Shown here: one piece after another, positions 27,415-35,107 of the stretch
Layout of the letters: each line of letters begins with the position of its first letter
Numbering within the stretch: the first letter of the stretch is position 1
IMG/VR virus record: IMGVR_UViG_3300044614_000719
Location: 1 to 64,000 of that record
Origin: a virus
Reading direction: 5' to 3' (one strand)
Length of the DNA: 64,000 nt
The notes under the pieces: generated by a model
What the model was told of the DNA's origin: nothing
The model's database searches: none
The model's input: only the letters and a program-made list of their open reading frames with translations
Position numbers and translations under genes: made by a program

Positions 27415-27647
27415 TAAAATTCCCCACCATCAAGAGTCGCAAATTGAATAACATCTACTTTTAGAATATCTAATTTACCTGCACTATCGACCGTTAATAT
27501 AGAACTTGGTGCCAATTCTCCCATAGGATGTTGCAACCAACCTTGAATAGTCGTGAGTGTTGGTTCTGCAACAGGTACAACTAACGATGTTAACTCGGTA
27601 ACAGCGGCATTTGCTCTTTTATCGTAGTAGTAGATCTTTTTGGCCAT
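27414..27647 (-). CDS. Small fibre-cluster protein ending in DGGEF
   Basis: 77 residues beginning AKKIYYYDKRANAAVTELTSL and ending FATLDGGEF, the same type of tail as three other fibre-cluster proteins. It lies just downstream of a late promoter box (27700-27707), making it the first full gene of the late fibre transcript. TAATG couplings at both ends. Likely a virion component, function unknown. Confidence 0.7.
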   Translation of the reverse strand: MAKKIYYYDKRANAAVTELTSLVVPVAEPTLTTIQGWLQHPMGELAPSSILTVDSAGKLDILKVDVIQFATLDGGEF

Positions 27648-27766
27648 TATGGTACTAAAATAGTTGTAGTCTTTGTAGATGCTTTCTTTATTACTACTCT
27701 ATTTATAGTACCTCTTTTATGTGTGGCCTTGCTTCTTTGGGTTTCTGTCACTACTAATTTTCTCAT
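27647..27766 (-). CDS. 39-residue basic protein
   Basis: An ATG at 27766 overlaps the upstream stop as ATGA, follows a GGAGG ribosome site, and the frame ends in TAA forming TAATG with the next gene. The product is strongly basic (MRKLVVTETQRSKATHKRG...VVIKKASTK). Coupling at both ends argues that it is translated, though a late promoter box is embedded in its codons. No family recognised. Confidence 0.45.
   Translation of the reverse strand: MRKLVVTETQRSKATHKRGTINRVVIKKASTKTTTILVP
27700..27707 (-). promoter_or_regulatory. T4-type late promoter of the fibre cluster
   Basis: Exact TATAAATA on the minus strand, 53 bases before the ATG at 27647. T4 late promoters consist of just this box, read by host polymerase carrying gp55 (encoded at 38847). 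It would drive the fibre genes to its left. Confidence 0.65.
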
Positions 27767-28143
27767 GCTGCCTCCACGGCAAATTTACCCTTCAAGAGCA
27801 TAGTTTCTACACCATTTAAGTGTCTAACTAGAGTATAAAAATACGTAGTGGGTTGGAGTTGATCCATAGTTTCTGCGGTTATTTGTAGGGTAGCAACACC
27901 ATTTGAAACGGTGATTGTGCCGTAACCGGATTCAGATGAAGGGAATGGGAGAACTCCCTCAACGATAGCACCATTTGAATGAACTTCAAATAGCGTATCA
28001 TAAGGTAGAATCGACTTTTTAACATAAAAAGATAAATCACCTTGTCCTAAATTTATAGCAGTTCCATCGTTTTCGGTGTATTCAAATTCTACAGAATAGT
28101 CAACACCAAATTCTGCATATAAGTCATATATTCCTGCGTCCAT
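27763..28143 (-). CDS. Beta-rich virion or fibre-base protein
   Basis: 126 residues beginning DAGIYDLYAEFGVDYSVEFEYTENDG and ending FYTLVRHLNGVETMLLKGKFAVEAA. The layout, an immunoglobulin-like beta-sandwich opening with 'phe-gly-val-asp' and closing with 'leu-leu-x-gly-x-phe', recalls the small N-terminal domains of receptor-binding or baseplate proteins of the BppU kind, and resembles the end of the 199-residue protein at 49072. Structural role inferred. TAATG overlap with regA. Confidence 0.6.
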   Translation of the reverse strand: MDAGIYDLYAEFGVDYSVEFEYTENDGTAINLGQGDLSFYVKKSILPYDTLFEVHSNGAIVEGVLPFPSSESGYGTITVSNGVATLQITAETMDQLQPTTYFYTLVRHLNGVETMLLKGKFAVEAA

Positions 28144-28553
28144 TATTTTTTACCCTTTCCGATATGGTATTTAGGACAAAGTTCCCATTCCGGTTTTTCC
28201 TTGAATGGAATTATCTTAATTTGATTTAGTGGTGTTAAAATGCTGTTTAATTTTTGCTTATCAACAACAGTTAACAAATTCCATTCTTCCAACAATTTTG
28301 CAATTGTGTTTCTTCTGCCTATATCGGTTTCATCTATGTCGGAACTCAACCCATCCAGAAGAAATAATTCTTTAAAATGTACAATGTAATATTTACTTCT
28401 TTTATGTAAAATATGACAAGATTGGTACAGTTTCTTCTCTTTTTTGGAAGAAACGCCAATTCTTGTCAATGTTTCTTTAATTTTTAAAAAGGATTCCGAA
28501 TCCTTAAGTTCTACTTCCAGTAGCGAATCGATTTCAATACTATTCTGTTCCAT
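28143..28553 (-). CDS. regA: RegA translational repressor
   Basis: 136 residues (T4 RegA 122) matching RegA closely: FLKIKETLTRIGVSSKKEKKLYQSCHILHKRSKYYIVHFKE, DETDIGRRNTIAKLLEEWNLLTV. RegA binds AU-rich initiation regions of early phage mRNAs, including clamp, clamp loader and its own, and blocks ribosome loading. The ATG at 28553 has only a weak GGA upstream; a hairpin lies at 28564-28589. It is the last gene of the 45-44-62-regA series, the same order as in T4. Confidence 0.95.
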   Translation of the reverse strand: MEQNSIEIDSLLEVELKDSESFLKIKETLTRIGVSSKKEKKLYQSCHILHKRSKYYIVHFKELFLLDGLSSDIDETDIGRRNTIAKLLEEWNLLTVVDKQKLNSILTPLNQIKIIPFKEKPEWELCPKYHIGKGKK

Positions 28554-28563
28554 AATAATAATC

Positions 28564-28589
28564 CATATTAGTAAACTTCTCCTAATATG
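28564..28589 (-). promoter_or_regulatory. Hairpin in the regA leader
   Basis: CATATTAG and CTAATATG form a perfect 8-bp stem with a 10-base loop carrying GGAGAAG. The loop Shine-Dalgarno is about 24 bases from the regA ATG, further than normal. RegA of T4 represses its own translation by binding the leader, so this may be an autoregulatory site; no binding data here. Confidence 0.45.
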
Positions 28590-28597
28590 TATAATTA

Positions 28598-28972
28598 TTA
28601 CTTTCTAACCCCGCCAGTAAGGTTGCGTATATATGCAATATGTTCCTTCGTCAATAGAGGCAAAACCTCTAATGCTTTTTTTGTAGAATAATTGTAGTAT
28701 TGCTTAATCAATTCCAGATCATCGCTGTGATCCTTCTTATCCCATTTAGAAAACCGCTTCCGCTTACGGATAACAATACGCAAATAGTCGTATTGTAGTT
28801 TCTTGGGTAATAGGTGCTTTTGATTCATTTCATTTGCATGAAATAGGGTATCCGGAAAATACGACAGCGAGCGGTTAATGATATAAGGAGAATATTCCTT
28901 TTCCAGTAAAGGATCTTCCAAAATATTCTTTTTGGTAATATTGATGGAATTTAACCAATCCGTAAGTTTCAT
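28598..28972 (-). CDS. 62: Clamp loader small subunit, gp62-like
   Basis: 124 residues, shorter than T4 gp62 (187) but like the compact versions in marine T4-like phages. The segment KRKRFSKWDKKDHSDDLELIKQYYNYSTKKALEVLPLLTKEHIAYI matches the gp62 core. It joins four gp44 subunits to load the gp45 clamp. Overlaps gp44 by ATGA (28969-28972), and T4 shows the same 44-62 coupling. Confidence 0.88.
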   Translation of the reverse strand: MKLTDWLNSINITKKNILEDPLLEKEYSPYIINRSLSYFPDTLFHANEMNQKHLLPKKLQYDYLRIVIRKRKRFSKWDKKDHSDDLELIKQYYNYSTKKALEVLPLLTKEHIAYIRNLTGGVRK

Positions 28973-29916
28973 TTGAAGTTACACTCCATCATAACTTGAA
29001 CCAAACAAGCAGTCATATTGATTTCCTGATCGGCAACAAATGCAGATTTATATTGATATTCGGAAATAATCAATACAAAGGTAGGAATGCTTTCGGGTTC
29101 CATTGTATCCTGCAATCCCTCATACAACTTACGGAAGACTTGAGATTGATCGTTATCCAAGTTTGCAACAACCCACTTTCGAACAGCAGGAAAGTTTTTC
29201 TTCTTCATTGCATCGGTTAGATCATCAATATTAAGATCTCCGACTTCCTTAAGAATACCAACATCAATTTCACCGGAAACAGAATAACGCTGCAACTCGT
29301 TCAAAAGTCTGCGTAGATCTGGTGCATGACGCATGATGAGTTTAACAAGAACCTTCTCATCATACTTTACCTTTTCTTTGTCCAGAATGAACTTCAAACG
29401 ATCCAAGATGAATGGACCAAGTTTCATCTTGTCCTTCGGGGTAAACTTGAAATCAATGCATGTGCATCTAGAATGCAGAGGTTCAATCACTCGATTCTTA
29501 AAGTTGCAAGTCAAAATGAATCGGCAATTATCTGCAAACTCTTCAATAAATCCTCGGAGAGCAGGTTGAGTTGACTGTGGATTTGAATAATCAAACTCAT
29601 CTAGGATCACTGCTTTGCGGTTTCCTGTCAAAGACACGGTGCTGGCAAAGTTGCGGATCTTTGTACGCAGAGTGTCAATGTTTCCATCTTCAGAGCAGTT
29701 GATGATAATCCACTCCATGTCAAGTTCGTTGCATAGAGCCTTTGCAACAGTTGTTTTGCCACAACCTGGTCCCCCAGAAAGGAGAAGGTTCTGGAGTTCT
29801 CCAGAACCAACCATTTCCTTGAAAGTCTTCTTTAGACTATCGGGAAGAACACAATCATCAACTTTCTGCGGACGGTATTTTTCCACCCACAAGAATGTAT
29901 CATTGTTTGTTTCCAT
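28969..29916 (-). CDS. 44: Clamp loader large subunit gp44 (AAA+ ATPase)
   Basis: 315 residues (T4 gp44 319). Opens FLWVEKYRPQKVDDCVLP; Walker A GGPGCGKTT at residues 48-56; Walker B VILDEFDYSN at about 105; sensor 1 FILTCNFKNR; SRC motif LHSRCTCIDFK supplying the arginine finger. It hydrolyses ATP to open and place the gp45 clamp on primed DNA. Between clamp and gp62, as in T4. Confidence 0.95.
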   Translation of the reverse strand: METNNDTFLWVEKYRPQKVDDCVLPDSLKKTFKEMVGSGELQNLLLSGGPGCGKTTVAKALCNELDMEWIIINCSEDGNIDTLRTKIRNFASTVSLTGNRKAVILDEFDYSNPQSTQPALRGFIEEFADNCRFILTCNFKNRVIEPLHSRCTCIDFKFTPKDKMKLGPFILDRLKFILDKEKVKYDEKVLVKLIMRHAPDLRRLLNELQRYSVSGEIDVGILKEVGDLNIDDLTDAMKKKNFPAVRKWVVANLDNDQSQVFRKLYEGLQDTMEPESIPTFVLIISEYQYKSAFVADQEINMTACLVQVMMECNFK

Positions 29917-29919
29917 ATA

Positions 29920-30603
29920 TTATCCGTTGTACTTTGAATCCGGTTCTAGTGCAATCCAATACGATAGATTCATTGTTTCGTGAGTAAACTTACTAACAAC
30001 CTTTTCTGTGATTTCTACATTGTAATCACCATAGATCAACTTTAGATTTTCTACCTTAAAGTAGAATTCAAAGTCTGCATTGGTATCACCCAAATCGACC
30101 GAATAACTATTTGAGGTATCGTCGTTCTTGTCGAGAGCAACAAGTTCCATTCTACCATCATTAGACCGCACGGCAATATCAGGAAGTTGCAGAACAGATG
30201 CTGCCTTTTGCAGTTCTGTAAAGTTCTTTTGGGTTAACTTGAAGTTAACCACACCAGCAGGCATTTGAATCTTCTTTGTGGGTGTGGTCAACAACTTTGG
30301 TTCACAATAAAAATACTTAACAGAAGAACCATTTGAACCAGAAATAACCACATACTTTTGGTGGAATTCAAATTCAGGATCAGTAAACAAACTCACAGTT
30401 CCAAGGAACTTGTTAAGATCCCAAACACCAAACTGAGTATCGAATGTTTCGTCTACAGTTGCTTCTGCTAGAACATTCTTTACTGGGGAAATCGTGGTGA
30501 TAACATTACCCGGATTTACTAGAATGTTGGAATTAATTGATGCATAGTTCTTGAGGATATCAAGAGTTTTCTTTGAGAGTTTAATTGTAGTTGCTGTAGT
30601 CAT
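29920..30603 (-). CDS. 45: Sliding clamp gp45
   Basis: 227 residues (T4 gp45 228). Opens TIKLSKKTLDILKNYASINSNILVNPGN, as in gp45, with predicted two-domain beta-alpha repeats. The trimeric ring tethers gp43 polymerase and, in T4, activates late transcription by touching gp55 and gp33. gp55 is encoded here too, so the same coupling of late transcription to replication is likely. Short gap from gp44. Confidence 0.94.
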   Translation of the reverse strand: MTTATTIKLSKKTLDILKNYASINSNILVNPGNVITTISPVKNVLAEATVDETFDTQFGVWDLNKFLGTVSLFTDPEFEFHQKYVVISGSNGSSVKYFYCEPKLLTTPTKKIQMPAGVVNFKLTQKNFTELQKAASVLQLPDIAVRSNDGRMELVALDKNDDTSNSYSVDLGDTNADFEFYFKVENLKLIYGDYNVEITEKVVSKFTHETMNLSYWIALEPDSKYNG

Positions 30604-31076
30604 TGTATAGATTCTCCTTTAGACTTCTCTGTAATATACTCGACACTCATACGATTTTCAATTTCTTTTTTGCGACTATTTTGCATTTCAATAGGTTCTT
30701 GACTTGATGGCTTGTATGGTTGAAATCCTGGCATATCCAAGGGACACCAAACCTTAGGATAGTCGAGTTTGCCATAGTTTTCTTTACCATCCACAGTCAA
30801 ATCTATCAATTGAGTTCCTTGCTTATCTCCACACCCACAAGCACCACAATAGAATGAGTTTGGAAATTTATCACTTTCTTTTCTATTTGAACACGGAATG
30901 AGATTATCATCACCATGACAACTCAATTGTCGCAATGTTTTTGTTTCTGGTATTACTTTTTTATTAGTAACGCCGCGAGATGCCATTGATTTAGCAAATG
31001 AAGCGGCTTTATGCATAATATTTCTTTGATTCGCCATTGCTTGCTGACGAAGTATGTTTTCATCTGGGGTTTCCAT
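30600..31076 (-). CDS. Cys-rich protein between clamp and RNase H
   Basis: 158 residues from the ATG at 31076, which has GGAG 8 bases upstream; the frame could start at a TTG at 31082. A helical N-terminus (ENILRQQAMANQRNIMHKAASFAKSM) is followed by a cysteine cluster: RQLSCHGDD, IPCSNRK, FYCGACGCGDK and VWCPLDMPG. These suggest zinc binding. Found between rnh and gene 45, it may be a replication accessory. ATGA overlap with gp45. No family recognised. Confidence 0.7.
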   Translation of the reverse strand: METPDENILRQQAMANQRNIMHKAASFAKSMASRGVTNKKVIPETKTLRQLSCHGDDNLIPCSNRKESDKFPNSFYCGACGCGDKQGTQLIDLTVDGKENYGKLDYPKVWCPLDMPGFQPYKPSSQEPIEMQNSRKKEIENRMSVEYITEKSKGESIQ

Positions 31077-31088
31077 AATCAATCTCCA

Positions 31089-31925
31089 TTAAAAATCTTG
31101 AATGTCATTCATAAGATTCTTCAAACCCTTTTCAACAAAATAATTAAAAATCTTGCTGCGATCTACTGTAATTGGTTTGTTGTATTCCGCAAGAATTGCC
31201 TGCTCATACTCTTGAGGTATGTAGGACAGATCTACCAACATTTGGTTGCGGTTCCAGTTACTTTGTAGATCGTTTGGCACATTACCTGTGCTAGACCAAG
31301 TGTCCAACTTCTTAGATGATAGTGGCTTTTGTCGCTTACCATCTACTGCAAAAACATCATCATCTGAAAGAATATTTGGAATACCATCTCCAGAATCCCC
31401 GCGTACAATGTGTTCAAACAAAAACTTATCGGGGGATTCACAGGTAATAAATCCCTTTTGATTTGGGCTATATTGAACAATATTTGGATATCGCATCAAT
31501 TGCTTGAAATCTTTATCACCGGAAACGATCAAAATCTTTTCCTGCGTGTGATAATGCTTAGACAAAGTGGCGATAATATCATCGGCTTCACATCGTTCAA
31601 TCTTCATTGTGCGATATGGCATATTTTCCGCAACTTCATTACGAATCTTAGAAAGAGTTTCAAAAACTTGCTTCCAATAGAATTCATCTTTTGCTTGCGT
31701 CTTTTTACGGTTAAACTTATAAAGCGGAAAGATATCTTTACGCCAATAATTACCAGCGTCTTGACAAATTACAAGTTCACCATACTCCTGATGAAATCTA
31801 TTTCGATAGTAACGATATGTGTTTAAAGTAATATGTCGAATCATATCTTCATCTAACTGATCCGGTGAATCATATTGAGAAAAGATAGATGAAAGTACGA
31901 TTTGTGTATTGTCAATTAGAATCAT
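31089..31925 (-). CDS. rnh: RNase H (FEN-type 5' nuclease)
   Basis: 278 residues (T4 Rnh 305). N-terminal MILIDNTQ with the first acidic metal ligand; GELVICQDAGNYWRKDIFPLYKFNRK; CEADDIIATL acidic cluster; VSGDKDFKQL second cluster; GDSGDGIPNI helix-hairpin turn. These are the FEN/5'-nuclease motifs. It removes lagging-strand RNA primers. Overlaps the upstream gene by ATGA. Confidence 0.93.
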   Translation of the reverse strand: MILIDNTQIVLSSIFSQYDSPDQLDEDMIRHITLNTYRYYRNRFHQEYGELVICQDAGNYWRKDIFPLYKFNRKKTQAKDEFYWKQVFETLSKIRNEVAENMPYRTMKIERCEADDIIATLSKHYHTQEKILIVSGDKDFKQLMRYPNIVQYSPNQKGFITCESPDKFLFEHIVRGDSGDGIPNILSDDDVFAVDGKRQKPLSSKKLDTWSSTGNVPNDLQSNWNRNQMLVDLSYIPQEYEQAILAEYNKPITVDRSKIFNYFVEKGLKNLMNDIQDF

Positions 31926-33076
31926 TTAATTACCTGTATAATTACGGTATTTTCGTTAAATCTGCCATTCGGGACAGATTCTTTTGTTTTAACAGTTTCC
32001 CATGCATTATTAATGGCACGAACACCACCAATCATGCGTGAGAGTACACTTTTAGGATCACGAAGTTTCTTTGTTTTTGAAGAACCCTCATCAAACCCAA
32101 TCAATGTAGTGCCTTTGATTGTAAAACCATCAACCAATGGAGATGCGTCATACACAGTAAGTGTACGATATTTTGTGTTAAATGCAACCAATTTCTTTGC
32201 ACCAATAATTTCTCTAGGATCGACTGAATTCAAATTAAACTCAGTGCATTCCTTTTGATACTTTAATTTTGCAATCAATTGTTCTGGCTTCTTCTTTTTC
32301 TTCTTTCTTGGTTTGCGAATCTTCTTTGCAAATTGTGCTTGCGCTTGTAATTGTACAACCATGTCTTGATGAAATTGTAAGAACTTCTTGAGTTTTGGCT
32401 TACTGATCCAAGAATATGCTTGCTTTAAATCTTCATCTTTACCAGAAATTGCTTCTTCCAATTCTTTAATTCTTGGTTTAAAAGAATCCGCAATCATTTG
32501 CGCTTGCATGGACTTTACATCCTTTTTACGAATCCATTCCGTTATTTCAAATTCAAATTTATTCGATGTTGGTTTTGTTAAATAATTAACCAATTCATCT
32601 ACACGAATTTCAAGTTCGCAGATATATTCAGAAACTTGTTCATTAATTCTGTCTTGAATTGAAACTTTTGGTTTATCGACAACTGGTGCCAAATATTGAA
32701 CTTTAGATCCCTCTTTGATCAAATTATCAATATGAGTTTGAACTAGTTTCTTCTTTGCTTCGGGTAGTGTTACGCCATTGTTAGAAACGCGACAATATGC
32801 ACCAACACACCGAAAGTCAAAACTTACGGTTGATGCATTTTCTACCTTCTCCTGATCGCTTTTAGTGTATTTGTTTTTCTTCAAATACTCTAGAGTGGCT
32901 TTGCGGTAGTCTTTTTCAGACCAATTATAATTATACCAATTCAAAGCCTTTTGAATTTGCCAAATGAGTTCACTATCGTCCGTAATCTTCATGGCGGCAA
33001 TGTTTGGCTCACCACCAAGTAATACAGATTCAACAGTATCACCCCTACCGATGGACTTGTAGCGTTTCTTGCTCAT
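31922..33076 (-). CDS. Conserved-looking protein of unknown function, Lys-rich
   Basis: 384 residues. Long helical central part with KKIRKPRKKKKKKPEQL (about residues 245-261), an aromatic N-terminal region (ALNWYNYNWSEKDYRKAT), and a C-terminal beta-rich domain (AFNTKYRTLTVYDASPLVDGFTIKGTTLIGFDEG). It is the first gene of the replication operon with its own promoter (33084-33111). Not recognised; the basic patch would fit nucleic-acid binding. Confidence 0.75.
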   Translation of the reverse strand: MSKKRYKSIGRGDTVESVLLGGEPNIAAMKITDDSELIWQIQKALNWYNYNWSEKDYRKATLEYLKKNKYTKSDQEKVENASTVSFDFRCVGAYCRVSNNGVTLPEAKKKLVQTHIDNLIKEGSKVQYLAPVVDKPKVSIQDRINEQVSEYICELEIRVDELVNYLTKPTSNKFEFEITEWIRKKDVKSMQAQMIADSFKPRIKELEEAISGKDEDLKQAYSWISKPKLKKFLQFHQDMVVQLQAQAQFAKKIRKPRKKKKKKPEQLIAKLKYQKECTEFNLNSVDPREIIGAKKLVAFNTKYRTLTVYDASPLVDGFTIKGTTLIGFDEGSSKTKKLRDPKSVLSRMIGGVRAINNAWETVKTKESVPNGRFNENTVIIQVIK

Positions 33077-33083
33077 GGACTAT

Positions 33084-33111
33084 AGTGTATCAGGCATTGC
33101 TGCGTTGTCAA
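33084..33111 (-). promoter_or_regulatory. Sigma70-like promoter of the replication operon
   Basis: TTGACA (33106-33111), 16-bp spacer, TACACT (33084-33089; 4 of 6 consensus bases), 8 bases before the ATG at 33076. An alternative -10 (TATAGT) would need a 20-bp spacer. It sits at the junction after the methyltransferase stop and would drive the 31922 gene, rnh, 45, 44, 62 and regA. Confidence 0.5.
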
Positions 33112-34811
33112 GGTTTATAGAAAACAAATACTGGTTCGTATTTGTGAAATCTACCATTAACCTTACAATAATTTTTACACTTTGGTAAACCATCTTCACC
33201 CACACGATTTTGACCGGGCATGTTTTCCAGTGCCATCTTTAATGTAAATTTGTATTCCATACCCAAAGACTCTAGTATTTTTCTAGAATCTTCTTCTAAT
33301 GGAAGGTAATCACCACTTACCAATAAGTCAGCAATATTCCATAAAAGATACCTATCATTCTTTAAATAAGAAACACAGGTTTCTAGTGTTGGTCTTAAAA
33401 ACCCATCTCGCCAAGAATCATATGAAGAAAATTTCTTATATGATTGATTCTCATCTTCAGAATATGCTTCTCTGTTAAAATACGGTGGTGAAGTAAATAC
33501 CAAATCTACTTTGCCTTTGTATTGTTGGAAGTTGGTGTTCTCAGAAATGACTTCAGAGCCAAGCTGATATAGATCGCAAGTATTAGTTGAAGAAAAGAAG
33601 GGATTCGCTCTATATGTTTTTGTATTATAAAAATCTGCAATAGCATGGTACTTAGAAGAGTGACCATCACATTGCCAATTTTCAGGATTAGGATCAGTTC
33701 CAACATAGTGTACATTCCTGTCATCGCGGATAGACATTGCTCCTAGAATTCTACCACCCCAACCACTAGATGGATCGTAAATTACAATACGATCTTGATC
33801 TTTGCAGTGTTCTGTAAACCTCTCATACAAATACTTAGCAGTCATCGGTGGAAAGTTAACTGCGGGTTGAATATAACCAATACGGAAAGATGCAAAACCG
33901 GCAGGGAAAACTCTTTCACCCTTCTTATACAGACGAATGGCATACAATTGATCGTCTGGTAAATTCTCATGATCAAATGTGGAATAATGCCGATATGACA
34001 TCTTGGGCTTCCACTTTTCAAACTGCTCTTTTGTCAGTTGAAGAATGTTAGACTGCTCAAGTTGAAAATAACTACTGCTTGCACCTTCGCGGGGAGCCAC
34101 TTGTTCCAACATGAAATCGTAACCAGTAAATACGGATGGACTATTAAAGAACGCTTCCATCCATTCGTCACCAGATCCCACATCTACAACAGAATACTTC
34201 TTATCGTGCTTGATTGTAGAAAGGGCGTGCTTATAGAAAGAATCGCGGCGCAAATGACGCATAGTACCACGAATCATTCGCGGCAGATATTTGTCATCTG
34301 CAAACATATCGTAAATAGAATATCCGGTATCATTCGCAGAATAATTGATTCTCGTCTTGAACATATTTGAGAACCACTGATCGACTTCTACACCGATGCG
34401 GGATTTATTTACAATTACATCATCAGGAACATTAGATAGTTCATCTGAATGTGTAAATTCATGAACAGGATATTGTCCCAGTTGATTAAACTGATCGATT
34501 ATATCTTGCTCGTCTTTTCCTGTTCTTGGAGGACAACCATATGTGTCCCACGAATTTAGAATTGCTTTACGCATCTTGATTACCCATTGCTCAAACTCCT
34601 TTGGAGTCATTGCAAGTAGATCCTCAAAGTAAACATTTACATCTAGATTATTAATTACGTGGTCATTACGCTCGTAAAAGGGTTTCTTTCCCACCTGTAA
34701 ATCACTCCCGGCAGTTTCCCGCCCATCCACGATATTGTTCCCACTTCCTGAAACCCGTGCTTCAGATAGAACTTTATTGCTCTTTCGTTGTTTGCTCTGA
34801 CTGATAGCCAT
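33108..34811 (-). CDS. DNA methyltransferase with TSPPY motif
   Basis: 567 residues. DPSSGWGGRILGAM (around 340-355) is the AdoMet-binding region and VFTSPPYFNREAYS (around 435) is the catalytic TSPPY motif, as in amino-methyltransferases acting on cytosine N4 or adenine N6. A further VDVGSGDEWMEAFF segment lies in the N-terminal half. The ATG at 34811 has AGGA 8 bases upstream but places 157 bases of the gene inside the GNAT gene; an internal ATG at 34610 (500 aa) would avoid overlap but has a poorer site. Likely protects phage DNA. Target unknown. Confidence 0.82.
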   Translation of the reverse strand: MAISQSKQRKSNKVLSEARVSGSGNNIVDGRETAGSDLQVGKKPFYERNDHVINNLDVNVYFEDLLAMTPKEFEQWVIKMRKAILNSWDTYGCPPRTGKDEQDIIDQFNQLGQYPVHEFTHSDELSNVPDDVIVNKSRIGVEVDQWFSNMFKTRINYSANDTGYSIYDMFADDKYLPRMIRGTMRHLRRDSFYKHALSTIKHDKKYSVVDVGSGDEWMEAFFNSPSVFTGYDFMLEQVAPREGASSSYFQLEQSNILQLTKEQFEKWKPKMSYRHYSTFDHENLPDDQLYAIRLYKKGERVFPAGFASFRIGYIQPAVNFPPMTAKYLYERFTEHCKDQDRIVIYDPSSGWGGRILGAMSIRDDRNVHYVGTDPNPENWQCDGHSSKYHAIADFYNTKTYRANPFFSSTNTCDLYQLGSEVISENTNFQQYKGKVDLVFTSPPYFNREAYSEDENQSYKKFSSYDSWRDGFLRPTLETCVSYLKNDRYLLWNIADLLVSGDYLPLEEDSRKILESLGMEYKFTLKMALENMPGQNRVGEDGLPKCKNYCKVNGRFHKYEPVFVFYKP

Positions 34812-35107
34812 ACATCTGTTCCTGCATATTGTAAAAATTGATTCAAAACTTTAGATGCGCTTCCGTTACCTTGTGATCCCGCTGCAATCTGATGCAGCAT
34901 TGTGTGACCTTTTGGAACGGTCAAGTTACCCAACTTGACATCCTTTTTATATAGGCTAAAGGTGATTACAACATTATCCTCGAAAATAGTATTCTTTGCA
35001 ACTATTTTTCGCGTAACATAATCTTGCCGTATATGAGGAAAGTATTCCTTGTGTTGCTTGAATATTTCCATGACTTCTTTTAAATTGTCTATTGTCGCCA
35101 GATTCAT
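34655..35107 (-). CDS. GNAT-family acetyltransferase
   Basis: 150 residues. The core HTMLHQIAAGSQGNGSASKVLNQFLQYA holds the acetyl-CoA pyrophosphate loop (QGNGSA), and VRANNERAIKFYLKHGFQEVG is the classic C-terminal GNAT segment. It transfers acetyl groups to an unknown amine substrate. Its last 157 bases overlap the methyltransferase gene in another frame, and its ATG overlaps the gp46 stop by ATGA. A role modifying a host protein or phage DNA base is possible but unsupported. Confidence 0.85.
   Translation of the reverse strand: MNLATIDNLKEVMEIFKQHKEYFPHIRQDYVTRKIVAKNTIFEDNVVITFSLYKKDVKLGNLTVPKGHTMLHQIAAGSQGNGSASKVLNQFLQYAGTDVWLSVRANNERAIKFYLKHGFQEVGTISWMGGKLPGVIYRWERNPFTSVMTT

Noticed and set aside
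11461-33076. Loss of gp32, gp59 and gp33
   Set aside because: They are absent here but may lie outside the window, so no absence claim is made.
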